The notes under the pieces: model-generated | Database searches by the model: none | What the model was told of the DNA's origin: nothing | The model's input: the letters and a program-made list of their open reading frames with translations, nothing else | Translations under genes and position numbers: made by a program | Assembly: GCA_030220185.1 (NCBI GenBank) | Contig: JASPKZ010003421.1 | Location: 1,586,001-1,650,000 of the forward strand | Origin: Diploptera punctata | Taxonomy: Eukaryota; Arthropoda; Insecta; Blattodea; Blaberidae | DNA length: 64,000 nucleotides | Direction of reading: 5' to 3' | In this document: positions 34,472 to 46,678 of the stretch, piece by piece | How positions within the stretch are numbered: position 1 is the first letter of the stretch | Layout of the letters: each line of letters begins with the position of its first letter

Positions 34472-34975
34472 TAGTTGTACTTAAGTTTTTTATCGTGTTT
34501 TCAAATATGTATTCGGAATTTCTCCATCGCCCACAGCTTTTTTATTTCAATTTCAATTAATGGATTTAAATAATTATTTCTTTAATAAAAGTTTCTTCGT
34601 CCATTTTCCATTGGAACATAAAACCAAATGAGCTAACTCAGGAGATTTCAGCTATGGAAAATAGATATCAAGGCAAATGGAATCCTAATATGCTGGCCAA
34701 TTATTGTTGGACCATCAAGAGGGATGCTCCACAGGCGAAATATAGCAGAAAATCGTCATTTCTTACTTTCTAGGCGAGTCCGAATGTTCGAATATTGTGT
34801 AGTTACGAATGTAGAAAATATTAAAGTGTTTGAAATTATAAATTCCTGTCTCTCGGAAACCTTGCGTGATGGAGAGAAACCGATATCATATTTACATTCA
34901 GGAGAAAAAATACTACCAGAATAACTTTTTTTTCTGAGACAAAAAAAAAGTTTATTTTTTGTTGCTCAGTGTAGT
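34472..34975 (+). pseudogene. 3' end of uncharacterised repeat gene family U1, copy b
   Basis: The sister of 20010-20522. The C-terminal frame MENRYQGKWNPNMLANYCWT, IKRDAPQAKYSRKSS, LTF, stop (34771-34773) is intact for about 40 codons. Upstream the same frame still reads NELTQEISAME, similar to the HQ-D/E-I-xAME order of the family, so no intron is needed. Truncated upstream. Confidence 0.65.
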
Positions 34976-35006
34976 CTATGTAATATAGTATAGATTAAGA
35001 TCATAT

Positions 35007-35640
35007 AACTAACTTACTGGCGCTATCGAACACGTAGGTTCATGGCCGTCTGACATAAGCTCTCCATACACCATTATCATGAGCTAACGTTTTCCAATTA
35101 TCCCATGTATAATCAGCTTCCTTTAATTAATATTGTTAATATTATTCTCCCATATCATTCTTGGTCTACCTACTGGGCGATTTATGTTTAATTTTCCTAT
35201 AATGAATTTCCATGTACGTCTTACATTTCCCATCCGTGCTACATGTCATGTCCATAGCAGTCTACGAGACCTAACTGTTCTTATTATATGTGATTTCTAA
35301 TAAACATCATGTGGCTCAGTGTTATGTAGTCTTCTCCATTCGCCTTTCTGTTCGTCTCTTGTCAAAAAATTTCCCTAAGAACTTTATTCTCAAATACTCT
35401 TAATATTCTCTCTTCCCTTAAAGTAAGAGTCCATGTTATACATACATATAGCATAACTGGGACAATAACAGTTTTATATATTTTCAGTTTAGTGTTTTTT
35501 AAGGAGTTCGTACAAGAGTCCCTGTAATACATTAGCGCGCATTTCCAGAATTGAGCTTGTTTTATTTCTTTGTGCATATCATTCATGCTTGTAATTATTG
35601 TTCCTAGGTATTTGAATTCAGTTATTTCTTCAAACTGTTA
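35007..35640 (-). mobile_element. RTE-1 LINE, 5'-truncated
   Basis: Plus-sense words taacttactggcgctatcga, ggttcatggccgtc, atgagctaacgttttcc, tgggcgatttatg, tagcagtctacgag, ttcccttaaagtaagagtcc. The minus frame at 35586-35362 reads MHKEIKQAQFWKCALMYYRD, then LKIYKTVIVPVMLY. Frame broken. Confidence 0.85.
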
Positions 35641-36894
35641 AGCAAAATCTCATACTATATCTAAATATAAATGTAGGCCTATATTAAAATAACAAACTTC
35701 TAAAATTTGGTGTAGTTTAAAATATTAAGAAGGCCTATAAAACCTAATTATAGTAACAGTTTTAAACGAGGTTGATTAAGATTAATTTTTTGTCTAATTA
35801 CTATATTTATATTAATAAATGATATGATATTGTTTGCACTGCCTTATGTATATTTTGGTACATAACGCAACTTAAAATCTCAATTCATTTGCGTCAGTTT
35901 CAAAAGGTGGGCATGAAGAGGCCATGACATGACTCTTTCACTCAGAAGCCACCATATTTCAAACTTGTGATAAATTTACCTCCAGTAAATCTGTGACACA
36001 GGACCAACAGGTCACTTACCTTTTGAAAGAAGCCACGTTTATGAATTTTATTCTCGGCAAAATTCCATATATTATCCAGTTTAAACAGGAACTGACACAC
36101 GTTCACGATCCTATAAATGTTTTATTTTGTTTTTTCTCAAAAACGAACATAACTTACTTCACCTGATCTTCTCCAGGTATATTTTAATTTTAATATAGTC
36201 TAGTAATACAGCTCTTCTCTTAAGAATTATTTTAATTTTGATTTTGTGAGAAGTCCGACATGGTACCTCCTACCCTGGGTTCGATAGCAACCGGAGTTGG
36301 AAATTTTAATTGTGAAATGTTGAATCAAGGACGGATGGTGGTGTAAATCTTTTAATCGCTAGATTGAATAACAGAAGTCTGGATTAAATTTCGAACACCA
36401 TCTCAGTACATTGGTTCAGAAGGCATACGATATTATATTGTTAGTCCGTCGGATGGGGCACTCTGATGATCCTCTTTGTGTTTTTCAACAGGAGTAGGCT
36501 GTGTGTTGAACCAGCTTTCGTCTTTTATTTTCTGTTCATCATCATACCTCATACAAGTCCTTTAAAACACACACTCCATACACTCCACTCTATACACAAT
36601 ACAAGTACACATCATCTGTATAAATGGAATGCCGAAAAAGTGTGTAAATTGAAAGTACACCACATTAAGGCCATCTCTCCGCTACCGCGAAACCCTAAGC
36701 ATAAAAATTGGAGTGGATGGCATTAAAAACAATATGTATATATATATATATATATAGCCTATAATCTGTCACATACACATACATACTTTGATTTTTTAGA
36801 TAAAAATTTACCAAGTGTTAAAAATAAACCGAATTGGACGTTATATGGTCTGAAGTAAAAAGAAACGTGTATTTATTATTACTCAGTATTTTAC
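35641..36894. other. No recognisable gene
   Basis: Mostly AT-rich DNA with a TA tract near 36737-36757. An 86-codon frame (36466-36726) has no recognised similarity. Confidence 0.4.
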
Positions 36895-37389
36895 TATATA
36901 TATATGAAGAGAAGCATTTTCTGCGGATCTTTGGCAAAAGAATTAAGGAAGAGGCTAGAGAAGTGCTTTGTGTGGAGTGTAGCATTGTATGGTGCAGAGA
37001 CTTGGACATTACGACGGAATGAGGAAAAGCGACTGGAAGCTTTGGAGATGTGGATATGGAGAAGAATGGAACATATAAAATGGACAGACAAAATAAGAAA
37101 TAAAGATGTACTAGACAGAGTGGGTGAAAGAAGAACAATGCTGGAACTCATAAAGAAGAAGAAAAGAAATTGGTTTGGCCACTGGCTAAGAAGAAACTGC
37201 CTGCTGAAGGATGGTCTAGAAGGATTGGTCAACGAAAAGAAAATTAGAGGCAGAAAAAGACATCAAATGATAAACAATATTAAAATAAGTGGTTTGTATA
37301 CAGATACAAAAAGGAAAGCTGAGTTAAGGAAAGAGTGGAGAATGCTGAGTTTGCAATGAAAGACCTTATCTTGAGCAGAACACTATGAA

Positions 37390-37395
<6 letters not shown>
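36895..37395 (+). mobile_element. LINE C-terminal fragment, RTE/BovB-like
   Basis: A 151-codon frame with KCFVWSVALYGAETWTLRRN, EKRLEALEMWIWRRMEHIKW, NWFGHWLRRNCLLKDGLEGL and GRKRHQMINNIKISG is the familiar end of RTE/BovB polyproteins after the RT domain. It stops near 37359 and runs to a (gaat)n/TA tail. The frame is open but strongly 5'-truncated, so it is a relic. Confidence 0.85.
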
Positions 37396-37440
<45 letters not shown>

Positions 37441-37444
<4 letters not shown>

Positions 37445-38871
37445 GATGTAACATAACTCAACGGCAAAATTTCAGGAATGGATTCCTTATATGGAGAGAA
37501 TTAAAAAAAGTGTATTATAACATGAGCCCAAAATTGATAATTACAGAGTTACTCGAACTTTTATGCATGTTAGGTTGTTAAGGTTTACAGTAGTTATTGA
37601 CAGTCTGTTTTCTGTTGATTGTAGGCTGCTGTGATGTACACACATTAATAATACGCCTGCATGCATTTCATCTATGGTTTGGCGGATGGTAATGCTTTGA
37701 GGGCGCGTCGTTTGTATCAGGAACGATACTCAACGCGGAGATTGTCAGATCGTAAGACTTTTGAAGGAATCCATCGCTGCTTATGCGAATACGGGAGTTT
37801 TGTACGCCCACCAAAGACCGGGGGCCAACAGTTGTAAGGCCTGAAGAGGAGGAGGCTGTTTTCAACACTGTAGACGAAAATCCTGGAATAAGCACAAGGC
37901 GCTTAGGACTGCAGATCAATTTGTCGCACATGTCGGTATTGAGACTACTAAGGGCACAACAATTGTATCCATATAATCTATAGCGTGTACAAGCCTTGAC
38001 TCCTGCGGATTATTTTGCACGGATACTGTTCTGCCAGTGGTTCCTCCAACAATACGATGTGAATCCTAACTTTGGAGCTGTCGTGTTGTTCACGGATGAG
38101 GCAACATTCATAAGGGATGGGATCCAGAATTTGCACAACCAGCACGTGTGGACAGACACGATCCAAATGCAACAATCGCAACACATCACCAACAGAGATT
38201 CTCAATTAACATCTGGGCAGGCATTGTTGGTGATAGTTTGTTGGGACCCTACGTTCTTCCAAACAAGCTCAATGGACGTGAATACACAAGTTTCTTGCGC
38301 AATCAATTACCTTGTTACTTGAAAGACATGCCACTAGCATCCCGACGGCTGATGTTCTTCATACACGATGGTGCTCTTGCACATTTCAGTCTGCTGCTCG
38401 CAGGTACCTTAATCGAACATTTGGTCTCCGCTGGATTGGTAGAGGAGGACCAATTTCTTGGCCACCACGACTCCCGATTTAAACCCCTTGGACTTTTATC
38501 TTTGGGACACCTCAAGTCTTTGGTGTATTCAAGCCCTGTGGATGATGTAATAACCCTCCGTGCACGCATTGTGGCAGCCTGTCAGACAGTACGCACTATA
38601 TCAGGCATTCGTGTTGGGGACTCAATGCGAAGAAGAGCAGTTGCCTGTATTGAGGCACAAGGAGGTCACATTGAACATTTCATCTGACAGAACAGAGCGC
38701 TCCAACGAGTCCCTTGCATTTTTGTCGTCATGTAGGCTAATAACATTCATAAAACTTCGAATAACTCTGTACTTATCAATTTCCGGACCCATGTTGTGAT
38801 ACGCTTTTTTTTATTCTCTCCATATGAGGAACTCATTCCTGAAATTTTGCCGTTCAGTTATATTACACCCT

Positions 38872-38873
<2 letters not shown>
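37441..38873 (+). mobile_element. Mariner-like element with ~70-bp inverted repeats in a TA tract
   Basis: The left end (acaggatgtaacataactca from 37441) and the reverse complement of the right end (acaggtgtaat-type, ending 38873) match over about 70 bp, including aacggcaaaatttcaggaat and atggagagaat. Both ends abut (TA)n tracts (37393-37440 and 38874-38907), as expected for insertion at TA. The 1433-bp length fits the Tc1/mariner superfamily. The inside carries a broken transposase. Confidence 0.95.
37676..38687 (+). pseudogene. Tc1/mariner-superfamily transposase, frameshifted
   Basis: The cut-and-paste transposase of the element. In order: helix-turn-helix region (RARRLYQERYSTRRLSDRKT, then HMSVLRLLRAQQLYPYNL), RVQALTPADYFARILFCQWF, VLFTDEATFIRDGI (first catalytic D), INIWAGIVGDSLLGPYVLP, FFIHDGALAHFS (second D region) and GHLKSLVYSSPVDD to GGHIEHFI. 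The third acidic motif region (HHDSRFKPLG) is scrambled by frameshifts. At least three frame changes and a stop at 37837 make it inactive. Confidence 0.85.
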
Positions 38874-38914
<41 letters not shown>

Positions 38915-38934
38915 CATCATCATCCAGTATCATG

Positions 38935-39300
38935 GCAGCTACCGCCGCCTTCCGGAAACCAATCGCCATTCCTCTCTGTCCATCCATTGATCTTCCTCCA
39001 TTCCTCTGATATTCATAGCTGCTTGTATCCCTTCTATCCAAGTTTTCTTCGGTCTCCCTCTCTTCCTTCTTTCCATTGGGATCCATTCCATAACAATTTT
39101 AGGCAATCTTTGTTCTGGCATTCTTTTGACATGGCCATGCCACTGTAATCTTTTCTTTTCTATAATGTCTATGTTGTCCGGCTCCTCTTGTACACCCATA
39201 ATTTCCCTTATTTCTTTATTTCATATTCCATCCATTCTAGATTTTCCAACTGATCTTCTTAAAACACCCATTTCTGTACTTAAAATTATTTTCATTTCCC
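38935..39300 (-). mobile_element. LINE C-terminal fragment (RTE-like, second family)
   Basis: The minus frame reads EIREIMGVQEEPDNIDIIEK, RLQWHGHVKRMPEQRLPK, KRGRPKKTWIEGIQAAMNIR and DREEWRLVSGRRR, then a stop and a (GAT)n/(TA)n tail. The C-terminal words match 18540-19392. Upstream it runs into the next feature without RT motifs, so the element is internally deleted or truncated. Confidence 0.8.
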
Positions 39301-39540
39301 TGGTGTAGAGTTGCCAGTCTCCCATCGGGCGCCTCCACAAGTGGCGGATAGGGGAATGCTCACCAGATATGGCGGGTACTGGGGAAATAAAATACCCAGG
39401 GCGGACCAAAACTAGCGCTGCTGCCTTGCAGTAAGATACTGGACTATCAAAAGCTAGAGGAAGAAAACCTTTGAACAAAAATTACCCGTCTCCCAGGTTG
39501 GGGGTTGATGCATCGGGCCAGCTCCTCGTTCATCATTAGG
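39301..39540. mobile_element. GC-richer repeat adjoining the LINE fragment, type uncertain
   Basis: Contains cagtctcccatcgggcgcct, atatggcgggtactgg and ggttgatgcatcgggccagc. I recall similar sequence as a widespread insect repeat, possibly the 5' region of an RTE-like element, but cannot prove it. Only one copy is in the window. Confidence 0.35.
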
Positions 39541-39904
39541 CTTCATTAGTGACAAATTAGAACAGATATTTGCATTTTTTATAAATGCTATTTACATTAT
39601 TTTGAAGAAAAAATGCAACACATATATGTAGAATAGTTTGTACAGAAATATAAAAACAAATATTATATTAAAGACAAAAATAAATGTAAATTTCTAGAGA
39701 TTCTCAATTGTTCAGTACAAAATTGCAAAGCGTTGTGCTTATAACAATACTTTCCATCTATTATTCATTGCATTAACCGGGTATTTGCAAGTTTCTGGCT
39801 CAATTTCATTCAATTCCTTTAGAACTACGTATATATTTCAGTTATTCTACTAATTAAATTTTTTACTTACGGACTCTTGTTCTTTTTTTTTTTTTTTTTT
39901 TTTT

Positions 39905-40510
39905 TAGAATGAACCACAGATGCTTAACATGGTTTAAATAGGGTGATTTGAGTTGCTGTGTGAATCTGTTTAAGCACATTCCAGGTGACCCATCTTCCAT
40001 TAATATGAGGTTATGCTTTTTTTCTTGATCTTGCTGAAATATGAGGTTGCTCGAAATTCCTATTTTAGTTCTACTCTATTACGAATTTTGCTTCAGAATG
40101 CCTAGGTATACGCTTGATCCACTTGCCGTCAATACACTGAATGTTTCACACTCCCCAAACCATTATATAATCGCCTCCATGTTTAATGGTTGGAATAGTC
40201 GTTTTCATTTTTGTAGGCTTCGTTTGCTTTTCGCCTAACCCTGTGGTTACCAGCAGAACCAAACAATTTAATTTCAGTCACATCAGATCATATTATCTAA
40301 TTCCAAAATTCTTGGTTCTTATTTTTATACTGCTTAGCTAATTGAAATCTGTACATTCTGTTTTCTTATAGATTGACGAATGATCTTTTTCGTGATATTC
40401 GTCCATGTTCTCCAAGTTTCCATAAGACTCGCCGTTCAGTTTGATTCGACATTTATTTACCAAGTGTTCTTCTGCCATTTAACGGACTTCACATGTTTTT
40501 ATGTTGTATT
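39905..40510 (-). pseudogene. Tc1-like transposase remnant
   Basis: On the minus strand scattered frames read YHEKDHSS, WSDVTEIKLFGSAGNHRVR, PTIKHGGDYIMVWG and LNHVKHLW. The W-S-D-E/V-x-x-x-x-L-F-G and T-I-K-H-G-G-x-x-x-M-V-W-G words are hallmarks of Tc1 transposases. Many stops. It lies directly beside a better-preserved Tc1 element but is a separate copy, since both carry central domains. Inverted repeats were not found. Confidence 0.7.
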
Positions 40511-40658
40511 TAATTTTACATGACGAACTCGCAACTTCTCTTATTTTGTATTCCCCCCCCCCTTTGCTCGTCTTGGCTAATTTTTGATAGTACCACGGAT
40601 TTGAATTTATCAACTGTATAGTTTGTAGTTTAATGTGTCTTAATAATGTGCTTACTTA

Positions 40659-42252
40659 CAGTATGTAACATTTATATTTGTACAGTTGGATTTTTAATAA
40701 AATATAGCAGGTTTACACATAAATATATTTTTTCGGTTTTATTTTTTGATAAGTATTCATTAATGTAAGAAAAACCTAAACTAAAGGCTAAATTCACAAA
40801 TTTTCAAACAACAACAAAATTAATAAATTATGAAACAAAACTTGTACTATTTTGTACAACATTGTTATTTGTACACTTGAAATAAATTAACAAAAAATAT
40901 GAACTTATTTACACAACTGAAATACTTAATATTTTGTGAAATGTCCTTTGGCCTTAATAATAGCTTTATGTATTTTTCCCATTGATTGTACTAATTTGAA
41001 ACAAATGTCTGTGGTCATTTTTGCCCATTCTTCCAATATAACACTCTTTATATAATTTTTAAATGAGACGTTCCATTGACGAACCTTTCTTTTCAGAATT
41101 CCCCACAATTGCTCAATGGGGTTTAAGTCTGGAGATTGTGCAGGCGTTCTTAGCTGCTTGGTGACGTTCCACATCAACCATCGTTTATTAATGTCGGCAG
41201 TATGTTTCGGGTCATTGTCTTGCTGAAACGCATAAGACGCAGACATACACATTTTTTAGAGCACTTTGTTTCACATTCTTTTTCAGAAGGTCATTGTAGA
41301 CCCATTAATTCATAGTACCACCGATGGTGTGGATAGTACCCACTCCCTTTGAGGACATACAGCCCCAAAGAAGAATGGATCCTCCTCCGTATTTAACTAT
41401 AGGAATAGTAATCACATTTTCATAGGCAATATTGTTCATTCTCTATACCCGGTTTATCCTATCGGATCCAAAAATATTTATTTTTGTTTCGTCTGACCAT
41501 ATCACATTGTTCCAGATGTATTAGCTCTTGTCCAGATGCTCCTTGCAAATTTCAGTCTTACAGTATGGTACCTCTTGTTTACGTATGGCTTCTTCTTAGG
41601 GGTTCTGCCTCGATAGCCATGCTACCATAAAACTCGATGGACTGTTTGGTGGGATACTTTCGTTTGTGATACTTTTTCCAATAATTTCTTGATTCTAGGT
41701 ACACTTATTCTGGGGTTAATTTTTACTTCTCTGATAATGAAATTTTCTTCTCTCTGATTCAGCAACTTTGTCTTTGGCTTCCTTGGAATATTTGCAATTG
41801 AACCATTCATTCTGAACTTGTTAACAATATAATTCACATGGTTTATTAACCATTGATCCTATTTTTCTTAATGAGTAGCCCCTCAATACAAGATTAATAG
41901 GCCTAATTGTTTCTTTACGTTGGCTGTCTAGCACCTTTACTTTATTCATATTGAACTCTACTGAATGAAGGAGTAAACAAATGACTGGATTTAACCATCT
42001 CTTAAGTCCAGTACTGTGTTCATCAAGGACGTGTGCTATAGTGTACAAATAAAACTGTTGCAGTATTATAAATATTATTTTCAATTTAATAAGAATATGG
42101 CGTATAATGTTGCACCCATACACTATGTATTTCTCTATTATTAGATAATAAGTACATAAATCAGATTAAGGGTATCATAATCTGTATTTAAATTTAATAT
42201 GAATTATTGTTTATAAAAAATTCCATTGTACAAATAAGAATGTTACATACTG
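40659..42252 (-). mobile_element. Tc1-like element with terminal inverted repeats and TA duplications
   Basis: The left end cagtatgtaacatttatatt and the reverse complement of the right end (cagtatgtaacattcttatt) continue as inverted repeats over about 40 bp (tttgtacarttggattttt). TA dinucleotides flank both ends (40657-40658 and 42253-42254). The 1594-bp length is typical for Tc1-like elements. The transposase inside runs on the minus strand and is broken. Confidence 0.9.
40929..41949 (-). pseudogene. Tc1-like transposase, frameshifted
   Basis: Starts at MNKVKVLDSQRKETIRPINL, shifts frame near 41837, then INPRISVPRIKKLLEK and VSHQTVHRVLW (second helix-turn-helix). The middle is decayed with stops (AVCPQRG-like words remain). 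The C-terminal catalytic part reads AFQQDNDPKHTADINKRWL (second catalytic D), then PAQSPDLNPIEQLWGILKRK (third acidic residue, E). The first D region is damaged. Inactive. Confidence 0.9.
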
Positions 42253-43317
42253 TATATCTCGTTACAAAGTCGTCTCAAAGCTAAATTTACAATCGCCTTC
42301 TTCAAATCATCACTATTTTCTTTCCTCTGCTCCATTTTTTACTCCCCCGAAGAAAATAGTACACAATACAAGCACATCGGTACCAAGACAGGCGCTCATA
42401 CAGTCGTTGTGTACTTGAACAGTATAAACGAAGCAGACTGTACATCATGTACAGGTGTTCAAACAACTGTTAGCTGAGATCTGCATTATTTTAAATACAT
42501 GATATTAAAATCAAAATATTATTGTATATTTTTTAATATATAGACTTTTTAACTTATCTCTTTACATATAGAGTAACATACATTCATTTCTGTTGTAATT
42601 GTATATTTATAAAGAAAAATGGAAGTTATGCCATTTGGACTTGACGTGTGCAAACAAGACTTTTATTGGCTGTACTTGATAAAAAAAGTACGACCGCATT
42701 TGCATTCTATAATATGGAACAAGTAAACAGTACTGAATGCGTACAATCCATTCAAGAAATACATTCCCGTAATACTTCGCTGTCTCATAAATTGATGAAT
42801 AACGTTTCTTCCCTTCTATACCTGATAATGTGTTGTTTTCATATTGCAAATAGTAATATTAAAAAGGCCTACCTGCAATGAAATGAGGTAACAGCGTTTC
42901 CAGGTATTGAACGAAATACGAAAGTGTAGTCAGATTAATGTTAGTGAAAATAAGTTGATGTGTCTGTTTCAATTTAATAAAATTATTTTTCTGTTGTTTC
43001 ACTTAGAATTTCATCTTTTTATTTAGAAAATGATATTAACCTGCAACTTAATGAATATTTCGCTTAAAATTTAGAAAATTTAAGTCCCACAATTATTTCA
43101 ATTATTTCGAATTATTACGAGTAGGGACTTGATTGATTTATACTTACAACGGAATAAGGTGCAAATGTCGAAGGGAATAAGGATAATTTTGTTTTACTGT
43201 ATTTTACACATAAAACAATCATCATAACCTCTCAAAATTAATATTTGTTTAATCTACATTTAATAATATTAAAGTGAGAAAAACGTGCCCGCATTCTATG
43301 TAATTTACAGAAATCAT

Positions 43318-43319
<2 letters not shown>
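42253..43319. other. No recognisable gene
   Basis: AT-rich non-coding DNA; frames at 42607-42881 overlap on both strands and match nothing I know. Confidence 0.4.
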
Positions 43320-43372
<53 letters not shown>

Positions 43373-43559
43373 TATTTATTCTGGCAGAGTTAAGGCCATA
43401 AGGCCCTCTCTTCCACTCAACCAGCACAAATACAAATAAATAATCGACAAATATAGATATACACTATACTAATTATAAACAGTTAAAGATACAATAAATG
43501 TAGCAATGTAAATGTCATGTACAAACAACATTTTATATGGTAATAACAATAATGATACG

Positions 43560-43619
<60 letters not shown>

Positions 43620-43620
43620 T
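43320..43620 (-). mobile_element. Short LINE 3' end between two AAT tracts
   Basis: AAT tracts at 43320-43369 and 43557-43620 frame a minus-strand L2J-like 3' block (tctggcagagttaaggcca, ctctcttccactcaacca in plus sense). The cctggcagag word differs from L2J (cctggtggag), so this is a related subfamily, shared with 53053-53115. Confidence 0.7.
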
Positions 43621-45004
43621 GATACATTATTATAATATGTAAATTAATTTCTCAATTTAAATTTGAAATAGTTTTGAAAACATATATTTGTTATTAGTAT
43701 TACCCAATTTTTAAGTGTTAATTTTTTTTGGGCATATACACACAATCCTACATGAAAATAAAATTTTGTTTTATTATGTTGTTAACGTTGGCAACGTACA
43801 ATGCAACAGGAATTTAAATCTAAATCTAATACTGAATGGTGAATGTGTTCTCGGCCGAAATTCCTATTCTTAAAATCAATATATCTCAACTCATGGCATC
43901 TAATTTATCGAGATTCTAGCTTACTTGTAAAGAGATACCTGTAAGAAAGAAATAATGAACAGAAATTTACAAAAATAACTAAATTTCAGTTTTTTTTCAT
44001 AACTGATTGTTTTTTTAATTTGTCAAGGCGTTAAGTTTATATACAATTTAGTAAATTTTAATCAACTTTATGTATTGTAGAATACATATTTATCATTTAT
44101 TTTTTCATTAATTTATTTAACTCTTATTCTTAGCATAGTTTTTAAATGTATAATTGCTTGTAAAGGAAGAAAAATTCTGCGTCACATTTAATAAATTATA
44201 AATTAAGACAAGAGGGATTAGCGTGATACGAGATCATCTCATTGATCTAGTCACCTTATGAGATAAAATATGGCACCATATGTTACTTAATAAAATGGAA
44301 ATAAATTTCGATGTAGGTATAAAGAAATTACTTCTGAGATTCTATGCCAGGTGTGTAACCACACAAATTGAAATAAAAACACTGAAAAAACACGCAATTA
44401 TTGTTGCAGTATGTGAATAATTACCTGAGGAAAATATACAAGTTGATATTTTTCCAAAAAATGAAAAACGTTTTAAAATTGCATAAAATTTGAGGTAATT
44501 TTAACCTAAAATAGTCATATTTATAACGGAAAACAAACATCAGTCATTGTTCAAAAGCAATAGACAATCTATACTTTTCGGTCGCCAGATTATCCAATAA
44601 ACTGTAAACTAATCTCATGTACATTAACTTGCTAATTTTCCAGCCAAACGAAATAAAATGAGCACTGAATATTATGCGGCGCAAAGAAATAAATAAATAA
44701 ACCGCAATCTTGTAGCGGAAGAGAAAAAAAGTCAAGTTAATCATGGTGAAAATCGGAAAGCTTTGAGCTTTGAACATAAAGAAAAGAAAATATATATTTT
44801 GGAAAAACTGCGCTTAAACTAGCGTGAAATATTTTCGAAGTCCTATAGAACAACAGTGCGCATGCGCCAGTGTTTACAGAACCAGTGACAACCCACAATC
44901 GAACCACATATCAATTATCATCCTCGATTACTATCCGTCGCTATGAAATTTAAATGACCAATCTTTGCAATAAATCCCCAAAATCTATGTTTAATTTTTT
45001 TTTT
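43621..45004. other. No recognisable gene
   Basis: AT-rich non-coding DNA; nothing supported. Confidence 0.4.
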
Positions 45005-45382
45005 CAAATGCCCCAGGTTTGTCTTCCGACATTCCTGGTTTCTCTCCTGGCATGGCGTACTTGTAACCCACTTCTGAGGTTGGGGCGCCTAGAAGGCGCG
45101 GGGTTACGTTGCCCCGATGAAATGCTGGGTGATGATGATAATGGTGCGCCAGGAGAGTCCCTAATCCTAAGTTTAGCATAAGATGAATATGAATGATGAT
45201 GATTGCGATGGCCATATGATTTAGGGGACCGTTTGGGCCTTAAAGTTTTCCTGACATTTGTCTTATAGGTGAGGAAAAAACCCGATATAAACCTCACCCA
45301 GAAAAACTGTCCCGACCGGGGATCGAACCCGGGCCCGCTGCGTGACAAGGCAGCACGCTACCCCGAGACCACAGCGGTGGAC
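45005..45382 (-). mobile_element. SINE-A2, longer copy
   Basis: Minus-strand head gtccaccgctgtggtctcgg, B box gggttcgatccccgg, body cctcacctataagacaaatg. The tail matches 6351-6606 (gcgccttctaggcgcc, gtcggaagacaaacctgggg). A (CAT)n spacer and cttaggattagggactctcc lie between body and tail. The word tgtttaa at 44988-44994 and 45383-45389 is a possible 7-bp duplication. Confidence 0.85.
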
Positions 45383-45385
45383 TGT

Positions 45386-46639
45386 TTAAAAATATATTAA
45401 TAATATTAAAATTAAACAAACGTTTATTAAAAATGGTGTACACTTACTTATCACTCCCTAACGCTGATCCAACCAGCGATAACCCAAAACAGCGATAGAA
45501 ATATCATAGACTAAGTAATATAGTCTGTGGAGAAAATAGCAGTTAGCATCACAATATTGTCTAATAGTGCCATAACATTGTGACTTGCATATTTAAATAA
45601 ATACTTCAAAATTGTCTAATAATGTTATAAAAATTGTTTGAAAAACTTTAAAATATTAAATAACGTTAGTAAATACAGAAGAAGAGCTATAGTTTACAAC
45701 AATATAACTGAAAAATCAAGCGCTAGTAGAAGTGCAGTTGAGCCTATATTTTATTTGTTTTTTTTTTTTCTGAAAGTTAATCTAAAAATGTGTTTGTATT
45801 AATGTAAGTTTATTTAGTGTTTTAAGTTATATGTCTCGGGAACCTCCACGCTGCGCCGCTAGAGAGACAATTTGACGCTTTGTTGATATAATTTACCTTG
45901 AAACAGTGCTGCACACTCTTGATGTTGACAAGTGAAGTTTGAGTCCCGTGTCCACCCTACCTCAAGTCAAGTTGATATAGTCAGTTGTTTTCTATCTTCC
46001 AAACCGTGCGGTCTGATCTAAGCTTATAAGCTACAATTTGTGTATTTGGTGAAAGTTTGTTTTATAATGTTAATTTATGTTAGCAAATAATGAATTATTA
46101 TATTTATGTGCAACAAAAGGAATATATGTGTGATAAATTGGTAAGAAACATTTCATTTTTAATTTGTTCATAACAAACAGCCTGAATAACCATTAGCCCC
46201 ATAGCAATAGTTTTAAAATCACAGTTAACCAAATTATAAAGTTTTAATATAATGTGGATGAGACTTGCCAAAAGAGTAACATAGCTTTATTAATTTCTAC
46301 TATTATATGTTATATTTCTACTGATTTTATATATTATTTAATTGGCACTCACTATGGCTAGCATTTGAAATTCATTGTGCATATGTTTTACCATTAAATC
46401 AAACCTTGTTGGGTCCGTTGCGGATATGAACACAATCTAAAATCTTATCCTCCTATTATTTCAGCTTTAGTCGTGTTTTATTAATTATTATTGCTATTTC
46501 ATAGTTCATTGTATAAATATAATTTAAATACTTCCGGCCAGCACATTTATTTTTATTTATCCATATTTTCTGTGTTTTTTTAATACATTTAATGCTCAAA
46601 TTAATTTCCAACAGCTGTTATTTACGCTCGTTTTCTAAG

Positions 46640-46678
<39 letters not shown>

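Noticed and set aside
20180..34660. Possible 3' splice sites (tttcag) before the U1 C-terminal exon at 20191 and 34651
   Set aside because: The same frame stays open upstream of the tttcag and reads NELTQEISAME, similar to the family order, so no intron is needed.
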